DNA of 64,000 nucleotides, from assembly GCA_033980235.1 (NCBI GenBank), contig CM067062.1, forward strand, positions 19,454,703 through 19,518,702, in the 5' to 3' direction. Source of the stretch: Diadema setosum (lineage: Eukaryota > Echinodermata > Echinoidea > Diadematoida > Diadematidae). The notes below the pieces were generated by a model, which was not told the origin of the DNA, did no database searches, and saw only the letters and a list, made by a program, of their open reading frames with translations. Below are positions 37,376 to 48,109 of the stretch, piece by piece; within the stretch, counting starts at the first letter, position 1, and every line of letters begins with the position of its first letter. Position numbers and translations under genes: made by a program.

Positions 37376-37862
37376 ACCATCCAGTTATCAGGAAACATAC
37401 TTAGTGGTGTATTTCATGAAGCACGGCAACACTAACGCTGCTTGATGCTAACAACCGACATAAATCAAATCCAACGCAGAAGTAAATTTAGTAAAGCAGA
37501 AGCGAGTCTAGGATTCGTCGCAAAACGCACCGTACAGTTAATCTGCTCCAATGAGCAACTCCGCTAAAAGATTGCATGCGACCGTACAATATCATGGAAC
37601 GGATTTTAAACGCAAGTCATCAATCAAAACTGTAAGCGGAAATGTAAGGCAAAACCTGTTGTAACAAAGCCACAGCAATCTCAAAGGTATACTAGACGTC
37701 AGTGGGAGTTTTTTTTTTTTTTTTTTTGAATGACATAGGTCTTACATCATGCATGGTATAGAAATACAACCGCACGGTCAATCGATTAGCGTAAATTGTT
37801 TGGCAAAGTTTATACTTTCTAGAGTTCTCCTATGCACCCCACAGCGCCTCCCATTTCTTTTA

Positions 37863-37906
37863 TCTTCTTCTTCTTCTTCTTCTTTTTCTTCTTCTTCTTC
37901 TTCTTT
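37863..37906. repeat. (CTT)n trinucleotide repeat
   Basis: About 14 CTT units with one TTTTT interruption. Confidence 0.95.
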
Positions 37907-38098
37907 TACATATATATTCGTTTCGTTTATTTCATTTCCAACAAAGAGTGACAATGTACAGCCATATCACGAGAAAAGAACACATAATACAATATGAAAA
38001 TAAAAATACAATGTTCTCAATACGTCGAAATATCAAACACCATGAACGAAAGAAGGAATGAATAAGCGTATACATGTTATTTACTGCGTACTGTGTTA

Positions 38099-38100
38099 TT

Positions 38101-38144
<44 letters not shown>

Positions 38145-38146
38145 TC
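38099..38146. repeat. (AT)n microsatellite
   Basis: AT units with AAAT and ACAT interruptions, in intron 4 about 830 bp from exon 4. Confidence 0.93.
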
Positions 38147-38970
38147 TTCTTCTTTGAAATCTTGTACTTCTTTCTCTTCTTGTAATCTTCTTCTTTCCCT
38201 GTTTTCCTACACACTCCCTCCTCAATAAGTCATTAACTGAAGAACTTACGCGCAATGATCATGATAAAACAGGCGGTTTCCCGGTAGTATTTATATATTC
38301 TACCAATATTCAGATGCATTCACTGGGGTACTAGTACCTTGTCGCAGGTCTTTTTTTCCTTTCGCGTATATTAACACGTGTTCAGACGACACAAGCAAAC
38401 ACACAGATACAGACACCAATACACATACATTAATGATAAATGTACACACACATACTTAACCCCTGAGCACACACTGTCAGCTTTGTGAGCATTCGCACAC
38501 AGTGTCTCAATATGGAGAGACAGTGTGTGTGTGTGGGGGGGTGTGCGTGTGTTCCAAACTTAGAAAGAAATGCAGTAATGCGCGCAAAATTGTGAACACG
38601 TGATTGACAGGTAATTAAATATGTCACAATCCAATAAGGGCTGCCATCTAGGGATGAAAACTGATCCTGTGCTTAGGAGACATGAGAAAATAATATCATT
38701 TTTGTTCTCTCTGCAAAATGTTGCAAGAAATATTACCGATACTACTTTTTTTTAACTGAATTTTCTCAGGTATTGCTTTCGAAAATTTTTTTTAATCCAG
38801 CTGCGATGAACAAAAACCATTTTGACCTGATAGATTATATTGGGAACGAAGATGGGAGAAACAATAAAATGAAATTTTTCGTAGAAAGCTGGCTTAGAAC
38901 GTCAGAATTCAGATCATTATAAAAACACATAATGGCTGTAAGAAGATGAAGGGATACAGTGCGCCCTTAC

Positions 38971-39046
38971 CGTTTCCTGTGATGATGGCATCGTCTGTTC
39001 TACAGTCTTCGTCTGATTGGCACTTTTCACGGTCGATTTCTGGATC
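38971..39046 (-). CDS. P2X receptor exon 4 (Cys 2-3 region)
   Basis: This 76 bp exon has acceptor TTTCCAG and donor GTAAGG. It begins in phase 0 and ends with one base (G) of the Gly codon completed by exon 5. It reads DPEIDREKCQSDEDC and then RTDDAIITGN. C-x-S-D-x-D-C supplies Cys 2 and Cys 3 of the P2X head domain, and the GN-G junction leads into TGRCV. Confidence 0.94.
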
Positions 39047-40095
39047 CTGGAAAGACCGACAAAGAATTAATTACAAGATGTATTATAAACATAAATTAAT
39101 AATGTAATGATGAATGAATAAATGAATGAATATGTAGATAAATAAATAGATAGAGAGATAGTAATACATGTAGATAAATAAATGAATAAATAAATATATG
39201 ATTATTAAAGCGTAACAAAAAAGAGGGAGCTAGAGGAAGAGAGGCATAACTTAAAATAATGGAATAATGTAAGATAAAGGTACAATATGGACGTTTTTGC
39301 GTGTTTGTGTATTTAAAAAGTAAATTGCTCATCAGTTCATGTGAAAACATTGTGAAACATCCGTCGTAAAAGGCGTATCCAACAAATCAGTTGTTTGACT
39401 CAAGTGTTGCTAAAAGAACGGTTAAATGTCTCGTATACAGTGTTTCTACAGGCTTTCGTTCTACTGTAAACGTAACTTATACCGTGCTGAATAGATAACT
39501 AATTGAGAGCTGATATAAAAAATATGTACTCCCATGGAGAAAAAAAAATCGCATTCAACGCGATTAAGCTTGCATTCCGCATTTGCTGAATATTGGACAC
39601 AGTCGTAACTGTTACAGCAAAATGTTGTTCATTGCTCCATGACGAAAGTAAACGCGAGTAAAGTGAATGAACTCTGGAAATCTACAAGGAAAATTTAATG
39701 TTAAAAAGGGGGGAGCGCAAAATGTCGAGGAACATTGAGAGAGCTAGATGTAAAACCAACGAGAAAGAGGAAGTGGATGACAGTAGACTAAACAAAATGT
39801 CAGGAATGCCTCATGAAAAGCAGCGAGAAACTAAAAACAGAAAATGTTGAATTAATACAAATCAAATGCTCTGAATGTATGTGATTCAATTCAATTCAAT
39901 CCAATCTAACTCAATTCTCAACCGATTTAGCCATTCAACAATGAAGAAAAACACACACAAGTTGATAAAAGCCACGAAATGGTTACTTATAAAAGAAAAA
40001 CTAACAAAAAACAAAAACGGGCGAGCAAGAGGGGTGCAGAATGCATGGGTAGTGAAGAACAATATGTACTAAAAAAAAAAATGGGCGGGACTTAC
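39047..40095 (-). other. P2X intron 3 (1049 bp)
   Basis: The donor is GTAAGT (40095-40090) and the acceptor TTTCCAG. It includes an AAAT/GAAT-type low-complexity stretch at about 39104-39200. Nothing else is recognisable. Confidence 0.9.
39104..39200. repeat. (GAAT/AAAT)n low-complexity stretch
   Basis: Tetranucleotide units GAAT, AAAT and TAGA in loose tandem order, about 60 bp upstream of exon 4 in sense orientation. Confidence 0.85.
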
Positions 40096-40167
40096 TTCCG
40101 GACACGCCCCTCTCGACTGCATTGGAGATAAGACCATGTTCGTCATCACAAAGAAGCCGTTCGTTTG
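40096..40167 (-). CDS. P2X receptor exon 3 (Cys 1)
   Basis: This 72 bp exon has acceptor ...ACTAG and donor GTAAGT, both in phase 0, giving 24 codons. It reads QTNGFFVMTNMVLSPMQSRG and then ACPE. N-x-FFVMTN-x-x-x-(T/S)P-x-Q-x-x-G-x-CPE is a classic P2X segment, and the Cys is the first of the ten. The length equals vertebrate exon 3 (72 bp, from memory). Confidence 0.96.
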
Positions 40168-41116
40168 CTAGTGAAAGAAAGCCCGATGAACTGGTGATGA
40201 TTTATCGTGACATTTCATCTTCGTCATCAATTATCGTGTTTAAAAATAATGCAGCTCACTGTTTTTGTTATCTTCTGATTAAAGTTACGTTCACACGGTG
40301 ATCCTTAACCTCAAGGATAAGCTAACTTCGAGGATAAGATCTATGGGGCGCCAAGTGTCGCACGGTCAATTTCCTTAAGATTATTATCCTCGAGGTCAAG
40401 GATCACCGTCTGATTGTAACTTTAGAGATACATGTATATGGTAATATATAGGGATTCACTCATACAAAAAAAAAGGAAACCTGATGAACTTTTAGCTACG
40501 TTAATATCATATCACTTTTATAATCTGTCGGATTCATAGGATGTTACCGATATGAATAAAAAAAAAAACATTAAATTTTGACATTTTAACGAAGGTATAA
40601 ATACTCTCAAAGCGTTTACTATTAATCAATCACATAACTTAAGTGCACATTCTCTTCTTTCTGTCGTAACTTGATTTCTATTGATTTTACTAAACTTTTT
40701 AGCCAGAAGATTTGATTTCTATCTCATACTGCATTTGTGTCTGCAGTGTAGGAATTAACAAAATGTGAGTTAATATCTTGTGCGCTTTCTCTTTATCAGC
40801 ACTACATAATATGACCAATAAACTTGCCTTTCTTTACCTAAAATGTGTGAAAAAAAATCATCAGATCCTATAAAAAGAAAAGAAGACAACTTTAAGCAGT
40901 TAGACCAAATAGGTGTCATAGAAATAACAATAAGACTTCCCCCATTCCAAATGGTGAAATATAGATAGAATTTCTTTTTACAATTTTCTAGCCATTTATT
41001 TTTTTTTTTTACCACCGTAAAAAGACAGGTCCATTGCACAATTGCTGATGTGCTGTGACCTTCAAAACTTGTTTTGTTTCGCTTTTGTTTTTTCAAAGAG
41101 ACGTTTCATTGTTTAC
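40168..41116 (-). other. P2X intron 2 (949 bp)
   Basis: The donor is GTAAAC (41116-41111) and the acceptor ACTAG. It contains a 145 bp inverted-repeat element (40280-40424) about 110 bp upstream of exon 3. Otherwise it is AT-rich. Confidence 0.9.
40280..40424. mobile_element. MITE-like element with ~42 bp terminal inverted repeats
   Basis: The left end reads TAAAGTTACGTTCACACGG and then TGATCCTTAACCTCAAGGATAA. The right end, inverted, reads TAAAGTTACAATCAGACGG and then TGATCCTTGACCTCGAGGATAA. Only a handful of differences separate the arms. GGATAA words also occur inside. Length 145 bp, non-coding. Confidence 0.88.
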
Positions 41117-41294
41117 CTGGGCAGGTATGACGTAATCGGGGACATCCCACACTCTGTTGTAGCGCTCTGGAAAAGGTGTTCGTAGCTTGGAAGAATTGGT
41201 GATGTTTGTGTAAGCTACCCCTTTAAGCTTGGACGTTGCAGACCCTTCGACCGTGTCTATACTTTGATAGCCTTTCTGCCAAATGATTACATAC
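41117..41294 (-). CDS. P2X receptor exon 2 (ectodomain start, ATP-binding KLK)
   Basis: This 178 bp exon has acceptor CTACAG (41300-41295) and donor GTAAAC (41116-41111). One leading G completes a codon from exon 1; 59 codons follow, ending in phase 0. It reads YVIIWQKGYQSIDTVEGS, then ATSKLKGVAYTN, then RVWDVPDYVIPAQ. KGYQ, the K-x-KG pair (ATP phosphate contacts in known structures) and WDVxDYVIPAQ identify it as P2X. Between GVAYTN and RVWD there is a somewhat longer loop than in vertebrate P2X4 as I recall it, carrying sequons NIT and NSS. Confidence 0.96.
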
Positions 41295-42317
41295 CTGTAG
41301 AACATCACAAAAACGACACAACAAGAGGCAAAATTATTAGAGTCAAAAGTTTGTTCCGTAACCTTGTGGGTTGTACATTAAACGAGGATGTCAAGTATTC
41401 AGTCCTTGTCATGACATTTGTATTATATGATTATAGACTTGTATATGTGACACAATTTATATGCGTGTTGATGTTTTTTGTGGTTGTGTGTGTGTACGTG
41501 TGTATGCACACACACGATACAGTACATAATCGTAGATTGGACAACACATGCAAAGTGTTTTGCACACTACAATAATGGTGCAAAAGTCCCTTGAAATTAA
41601 TCATTTATATTATCATCATCAAAATTATTATGATATTATCATTATCATAAATAGCAACACTGTGATCACTTTTCACAGCACTTTTGAGATTAGTCCCCAC
41701 AAAAACGACAATGTTGACTGTTAAAATACGTACTATGTAGACCCTCGTTTTTACCTATTGCACCCATATCATGTCCCGCATGAAAAATATTGTATAACAA
41801 ATAACACAGAACACTGAGGGCGCTGCCGTTTTTCAGCAAACATTTTACCGATCCCTTCCGCCCATCTCATTGAAACATCCGGAAGAGACAGAATGTTTAG
41901 ATGCACATGCTCAACTCACATTAGCACACGTACGCAGAAGCTATTTACATTATTATGACCATAACATAAAACACTCCAGATTATGAGCCGGCTTCGGTAC
42001 CATTTCACTAGTCAGCAGAGGATGCGGATGTTCTTGGAAATATCCTTGAAAGTATGACTTACATAGATGCCCCCATCACGCATCACTTGGCAAACTGCCT
42101 TTTTAATTATATCTGCGTTCATTAGACCACGGAAAAAAGGCATCATTTACATATGAGTTTGACTCACTCATCCCCAACCTAAACCCTCCTTGTCTACCAC
42201 CTGTCTTTCCACCTGTCATTGGGGATATCTCTATCTACTTAATTCCGATCAAAAAGGTACGGTATTTCGAAACAAAAAAAAAAAATCATCGTCGATATTT
42301 GTTTCTCTCTCCCCCTC

Positions 42318-42782
42318 TTAAAGGGGCATCCCAGACGATTTTCATAATTTCACATCATGTAGTATATATATCGACAGCTCCATGTATAGAGTTGTGGAAT
42401 TTATTGTGGTCCTTGAACAGAGAAACCCATACTCTGAAAAATCTTCAACAAATTACACTGAACAACTTTGATGACATAGGAGCCTCACATATTTCAGAAA
42501 TGTAGCAGTGTAATTCCATTACAATACCACTTGCTTAACAAGTTCACCTGTGTAGAATAGATGCACGCCTTCTTTTGTTCTGCTTCATTGAGCCCCAACT
42601 CATGCATTCTTATGGCGAGGCTGCCATGTCATCAGCCTTGTTCATTGCAATTTGTTATGAATTTTGAAAACATCTTATTCCTCACCCCAATCACTATAAA
42701 TTCTGAAACTCTGCACTCATTATAACGAACTTATACTTGCTCAAATGTAAAAGTCTGAAAATCAACTGGAGGTCTCCTTTAA
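42318..42782. mobile_element. MITE-like element with imperfect TTAAAGG termini (465 bp)
   Basis: The left end TTAAAGGGGCATCCCAGACG continues GATTTTCATAATTTCACAT. The right end, inverted, is TTAAAGGAGACCTCCAGTTG and continues GATTTTCAGACTTTTACAT. About 40 bp pair with mismatches. Non-coding. Confidence 0.65.
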
Positions 42783-43854
42783 AGGCTCGATAGGGTGGGG
42801 AGAGAAGGGCATGGCCCGATTGAATCGATCCTTCGATCGCTGCCCATCGGGGCACATTCGAAAGCCACGACTTCTGCGCATGCCTGCTAGAATAGAATTG
42901 CCCGTCAGCGAATAATATTATTTCATGTGTATTGAAGCGTAAGCTCATCGGTAAAGTTCGACACCAGTCATAAAGGTGTACACAATTCTTTACGGAGATT
43001 TCCAAATGCAAGACAGTGTAATCAATCCGAGTCGGGCCAGCCTTTCATTGGTAGCTACCAATGCTACCAGGCCATGCTATCGGATATTTTAATAACGAAG
43101 ACAGATTATTTTGTCACAGGTCCGGGTTGGTATCTAATGTATCTAAAAGACGAATATTAGATATTTCACCTTGAGTTAACGGCCTGTGGGTACTCGGCCC
43201 AGACGATTTGTACGTAATCATGCTTATTATGACTATAATGTTTGATGTATGTTTGATGTGTGTTCGGCGCATTTACAATACATGAATGCAGATAGTCTGG
43301 TGAGAGTTTCGTGACGTGGGAACTCCACTGCCATCTTTCATCTTTTGAGAATTGTGGCAAAGGTTTGCTTTGGCGACCTTTTCTTCTTCTTTTTTCTTCA
43401 GCGAGCTCAAAATGAAGAATGGGACGGGTGTAACGTCAATTATTAAGTTGCCGAGTTAAATATTTCAGTTGTGTTACCTTCAGATCTACCGCAAGAATGC
43501 AGTACTAATGACATCAGTGTAACTAAGGGTTGCTTGCACACCTCTTAAAGGTCACATAAAGGAGCCTGCAAAGCATGGTTAGACTGGAGGAGGATTAGTT
43601 TAAGGTATGCGTAAAGCGATACATATTCGCCAGTGATAGTTTTTTTTTTCTCTCTCTCTTTTACTGTAATGCACGTTTTATCTCCAATCTCTCAGAAGTA
43701 GGCCGCTCTCAAGGAACGCAGAGAAATCTTATCGAAGAAGAAAATACAAAACCGTGGCCCATCTAGATCTCTTGTTACGTGTTCTAAATCTCTGGATAAA
43801 TCGGGACTATCAAGTTGATCATGCTGATGTAGCTTTCTATTCTTGTGATTGAGC

Positions 43855-43913
43855 ATGTGTGTGTGTTTGTGTGTGTGTGTTTGTGTCTATGTGTGTTAAT
43901 ATCTGTGTGTCTG
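43855..43913. repeat. (TG)n imperfect microsatellite
   Basis: TG units with TTTG and TCTATG interruptions. Confidence 0.9.
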
Positions 43914-44150
43914 TATTGTATCTCTGATAAATGCCGGGGGAGGGGGTAGGGAGTGGTTCATAAAGTTGGAATCGAATCTCGTTTGCAAATAACAAAACGT
44001 GCTACATCTTTGGTATGACATGAACAAAACAAAAAAAGTCAAAATGATATGAGCCCCACTCGTAAAGGATCGAGAAAGCTGTTATACAGTGTCTTGCCAT
44101 TCATGGCCAATGTTGATTCTGTTGTCTATAGGAGACTTATTGACATTTTG

Positions 44151-44453
44151 CAGAGACTCCAACCCCAAGCACCTTCTGATCTGGAGATTCTCCCGCCTGA
44201 AACCCCTAGCAAACGGGAGACTCCAAGTTTATTTGTGCGAAGCGCGAAGTTCCTAGGGTTATAGATGCTCTCTGGTGCTATCTAAGGCTTATTTTTGCAA
44301 CATACGATAGCAATAAGTAAGAAATCCTTTCCAACGGGAGACATTGAGCCAGGGCGGGAGAAATTAAATCTCAAACGGGAGAACAGGAGATTTTGCAAAA
44401 ATGGGTTTTCGGCGGGAGATCTCCCGTCGAAAACGGGAGAGTTGGAGTCTCTG
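44151..44453. mobile_element. CAG...CTG inverted-repeat element (hAT-like MITE, 303 bp)
   Basis: It begins CAGAGACTCCAAC and ends with the exact inverse GTTGGAGTCTCTG. The termini with CA(G)...(C)TG and the length fit a hAT-type non-autonomous element. The interior repeats the word CGGGAGA (or its inverse) about eight times. The 8 bp flanks do not give a convincing target duplication. Confidence 0.7.
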
Positions 44454-44502
44454 ATGATTTTTGCGGTGTGCTTTAAACATAATTACATTTTATGCAGTGC
44501 GT

Positions 44503-44618
44503 GGTGTGTGTGCGTGCGCGAGTGTGTGTGTGTGTGTGTGCGTGCGTGTGTGCGTGCGTGTGCGCGTGCGTGTGCGTGTGTGTGTGTGTGTACGTGTGTG
44601 TGTGTGTGTGTGTGTGTG
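44503..44618. repeat. (TG)n/(CGTG)n microsatellite
   Basis: TG units mixed with CGTG and CGCG. It yields spurious Val/Cys-rich frames on the plus strand. Confidence 0.95.
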
Positions 44619-47163
44619 CCATTGCCGATGGCTTCTCCCCAAATTCTAAGGTTCATCGTGTGTCATCCCATTGCATGTGTGTTTGTCAGCTCTCTGTCGA
44701 AAATGAATGAAATGATGGAGCCCCAATTCAGACCCCAGACAAATCCATCTCACTTAGACTCCCGCGACAGTCGTAAGCTTTGAGTTATTTCCCGAGGATA
44801 CCTCTCTGGAGTGTGTGTATTTCTGGCATTGTCGTTTTCTCTCGAGACATCAAGGAGTGGTAGTAAATTTTCTTGTTTATAGAAGCCCTCTTGGGGCATA
44901 TTCTTAACAATTTCTTTGAAATATCTTCCAGACGGCACTGAAAGTCCCGTCGTTTTGTGCGCATCCCATGGCATTGGGTATTTAGATCTTTGATCTCGCA
45001 TGCCTGTGCAGTGCGAGCTAACAAGAGTTGAGCAAACCGAATGTGGCTATGTGTTCTGCAAATGTCGTGTGGTTAAATGGGTGGCAAACCGCGAATGCAC
45101 CAGACGCCGCTGCATTCAGTTCAATTTCAATCTAGATAAGTTTTATCTTTTTATTCGTTGTATTTCTGCATTTTCCAAGAAAATCATCCATAATTGTACA
45201 TGTAGAGTGTATTCCACAAGAATAAGGTACGATAGTTTGCGAGAAGCGTTGTTAATCATAAACACCATCACGTCTAGCCAACGATGAAGAAACCGTCATC
45301 AAATTTCACTTATTATGCATTTTGGTCAATTATGACTCTGATTTTTGAGTGAATTGCTTCTCATTATGCAGCGACGAAACCCAGATACGACCATCAATCA
45401 AGGGACAAAAATATCCACGTGAAGATGGAAAGATTTTTTTATCTTTTAATTTTAGCACAGAATATAAATTTAAATGGTTTGTAAATGAATGGACTTGAAC
45501 ATCTCTTTTTTTTTTTTAAATCAAAATCCCGAGAGACACTCTGGCGCAGGATGTTGCCTTTCGATATCCAACGATTTCGATACATCTAGGACATACTTGT
45601 GCCATTCCAAGACAAATGATAAGGGTATTTATCATCATAACATCATCAACTTCCATGACCCGAAGGCTATCTTTACCGGCGATAGTCCCTTACATTGAAA
45701 TCCCCGTTAAGCAGTACGGCACGTATCTTACTTTTTGAATCCCTTACTCGGCCGGCCATTGACTCTGACCTCGAAGCTCTCCTGAGTATTCGATGGAAGA
45801 ATAGCCATGTGACAGGAATCGTAATGAAACTCTCGGAGGTCACTAGTTCCTACAGCTTCTACCATTGGAGAGTAAGGTCGATGAAGGGCTTTGGGTTGTT
45901 TTTTTTTTAAATAAAATTACTATAACTTTGTTGTAGAAACCACGCGGTCGGTGACGACTTTCGTACAGGCGAATGAATATCTGCTTTGCTTTTAGTTTCC
46001 AGCGTTCTGTTTAACAACATTCTATTGTACACACAGGGATGTTGGTCGCTTTCATTTAAAGATTCATTTCGTGATAGATGTTACAAAGCTTTCAAGAAAT
46101 CATGAACGTTGATAAGGAAACAATGATGACCTTGTATACTTACACTAAATCGTTGTGATATTGTTATACTACAAACTATCATTAATAATGAACCAATGCG
46201 TCAACAATTACGAAATGATCAGTGCGTTCACGTTATTCCTTTGGATAAGAAGACTTCGTGAGAGATTAAAGGCGGGAAAAGACACGCACAGTTGTCACGC
46301 ACAATTGGTAGACCCTGACGTCACAGCTCATAAAAATCTTTAACTAATAACTGGTCAAGAATTTGCCGACAGTTTCCTTCTTTTTATTTTGACAGTGATG
46401 ATGTCAGAAGGCCTAATTGAGACGATGAGTCCATCACATGTCACTGTCACCGAGTCAAGAGGACGAAATGTTATGGCTGTGTAAACTTGTCGGCCGTCAC
46501 TCGGATCGACAATTATTGCAAGTTCATCAAAGCCCGTCTTCTCGAGCCACCCGCTAAGACAATCAAGAAGCGGGCTTTCGTCAGGGCAATAAGTGATGCT
46601 CTCTCCCCGAAGAGTCCCGGGAGACGATCGAGAGAGATGGCGCTGGGGGTTCAGGGAGAGGAGATTACGTCCCCCACGCCATAGGGTCACTGTTCTGCTT
46701 GGCAGCTTTGAGGACAATGAGGGCGGGCTCACCTCCTTTCTCTCTCTATGAAGTGGATCCAATCACACTTAAAGGGTTGTAGTCCAAGTTTAACTGAACG
46801 GAAGGTTTTCAAGTGACTGGTACAAGCCCGACGTGTACGGATTCTCCGAGGAATGATGAGAAAAAAAAAGATCTATCATCTTCTCTTTAAATTAAAACAA
46901 AACATTCCATTCCACAAATTTTGTATAGATAACGTTGTCCCTATCTGATCATTGTGTCTTCTGCAACTATTGTGTTGTTGCAACTATTGTGTTGCATCCT
47001 CATTGCGCGAAAAAGGAGGACAGAATGTATCATAGAATTAAAACCGAAGAGATATCGAATGGATGGTGTTCAGAGAAAAAAAAATTAATTGAATCACAGT
47101 AAGCTGAAGATTTTATCATTCATTTCTCAGCCTCTTTTGTCATGGATACTAGTCAGTCCTCCA

Positions 47164-47177
47164 CCCCCCCCCCCCCC
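47164..47177. repeat. C14 run
   Basis: Uninterrupted C run beside a CT-rich stretch that extends to about 47450. Confidence 0.85.
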
Positions 47178-47489
47178 ATTCTCCCCTTCTTCGTCCAGTG
47201 CCGGACTAAAAACCACCAGCCGTAAACTGACTGATGTCTGCAAGCAACCGAACCGAGAGTTTGGACGCTGTTCCTCATCCGTGCAACACTTCACTTGAGC
47301 ACATCTCATTGCAGATCGTTCCCCCTCCCCCTCTGTCCATGTCTCTCCCTCTCCATCACTTTCACCACTTCTTTCTGCATCTCTCCTGCTTTCTTCGCCT
47401 CTCTTCACCTTATTTTCTCTCTCTCTCTTTCTCTTTGTCCCTCCTCTTTTTAATACCAAAGAGCCAAGCCCAAATCAGCAACATCAATA

Positions 47490-47640
47490 ACTTCGCTTGT
47501 CGTTGGTTCGAATCCAGCCCGAGTACCCATGATTTTTTTTTAAATCATGGCTACTACTACAACAATGATTAATTCATATGCTTATTTACATCGATGTGGG
47601 GCAATTTCTCAATTAGTTGCAATGAAAACAACTCGACGGA
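47490..47640 (+). mobile_element. tRNA-derived SINE, copy 1 (5'-truncated)
   Basis: The Pol III B box GGTTCGAATCC lies at 47505-47515. It is followed by GTACCCATGATTTTTTTT, ATCATGGCTACTACTACAAC, ATGATTAATTCA and TTATTTACATCGATGTGGG. The same body follows the B box in the intact copy at 47725. No A box is recognisable upstream, so the head is lost. Confidence 0.75.
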
Positions 47641-47724
47641 AAAAAAAATCATTAATTTGAAATTACGCAGTACCCGCTGCATGTTATAAGGATTACACTA
47701 GAACCAGCACTGGCTTTCGGGCGG

Positions 47725-47898
47725 AAGTTCTGTGGTCTAGTGGAGATGACGCCTGTCCGGAGATCAGGAGGTCGTAGGTTCGAATCCTGCCCAAGTATGT
47801 ACGCCCATTATTTCTTTTGTCATGGCTACTACTAAAACATTGATTAATTCAGTGCTTATTTACGTCGATGTCGGTCAATTTGTTGCAATAAAAGCATC
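47725..47898 (+). mobile_element. tRNA-derived SINE, copy 2 (with A and B boxes)
   Basis: The tRNA-like head spans 47725 to about 47793. It has the A box TGGTCTAGTGG (47733-47743), an anticodon-stem-like CCTG...CAGG, and the B box GGTTCGAATCC (47778-47788). The unrelated body (GTCATGGCTACTACTAAAAC, TTGATTAATTCA, TTATTTACGTCGATGTCGG) matches copy 1, and the copy ends near GCAATAAAAG. SINEs are transcribed by RNA polymerase III and copied by LINE enzymes. No obvious partner tail was matched to the LINE at 58817. Confidence 0.82.
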
Positions 47899-48109
47899 AA
47901 TAACGTCACCCATTGATGCTGGCAGTCACGTTTTTGTTTTGCTTTTTACTCACTGTTGCCGGGTGTGGAGGAGCAAAGGTAATGGAGAAAACCTTTTTTT
48001 CCGGAATGGCCAGAAGCAGAAGGGGTTCAAGTTCAAGTTGATTTATCTATTTATAAATGGTATTCCGTGTTGGAGTGGAAAAGTAAATGTGAGAAGTGAA
48101 AGTAGTTGC

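Larger units (their letters stand above)
16179..38970 (-). other. P2X intron 4 (22792 bp), repeat-rich
   Basis: The donor is GTAAGG (38970-38965) and the acceptor CCAACAG. This is the largest intron that can be measured. It hosts the inverted-repeat elements at 16527, 20785, 26008, 29859 and 31587, two copies of a dispersed repeat (25300 and 36640), and several microsatellites. Other stretches over 300 bp, including 17220-19260, 21190-25180, 26230-29830, 32390-34600 and 35240-36640, hold nothing I can name. The open frames at 18118-18513 (+), 33794-34162 (+) and 36006-36464 (-) lack recognisable domains. Confidence 0.88.
667..41294 (-). other. P2X-type ATP-gated ion channel gene, internal portion (8 exons)
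   Basis: This is the overall gene span; each exon is listed separately. P2X receptors are trimeric plasma-membrane cation channels opened by extracellular ATP, with two membrane helices per subunit and a large cysteine-rich ectodomain. The eight exons total 952 bp (178, 72, 76, 109, 87, 142, 131 and 157 bp in transcript order). All have GT donors and AG acceptors, and their phases join without a break. All ten conserved ectodomain cysteines are present. So are the ATP-contact motifs KLKG (exon 2), NFT (exon 6), NFR (exon 8) and KAYGI (last exon). Exon order, sizes and phases follow the vertebrate P2X genes as I remember them, except that vertebrate exons 9 and 10 are one exon here. The first exon (N terminus, TM1) and the final exon(s) (end of TM2, C-tail) were not found. 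The subtype cannot be assigned, so no symbol is given. No stop or frameshift is visible, so the gene looks functional. Confidence 0.95.

Noticed and set aside
42694..42790. Minus-strand FIVIG before GTGAGG, as P2X exon 1
   Set aside because: The reading frame upstream has a stop and no hydrophobic helix. The segment is the end of a MITE-like element.
4991..44618. Regularly spaced repeats as a possible CRISPR array
   Set aside because: All tandem repeats here are microsatellites or eukaryotic foldback elements without unique spacers. The exons show that this is animal DNA.
44295..44783. 162-codon plus-strand frame with Val/Cys-Val repeats
   Set aside because: It runs through the (TG)n microsatellite and the hAT-like element and is not a gene.
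46355..46762. 135-codon minus-strand open frame
   Set aside because: Considered as a possible P2X exon 1 or another gene. It has no TM1-like segment and no family I recognise.
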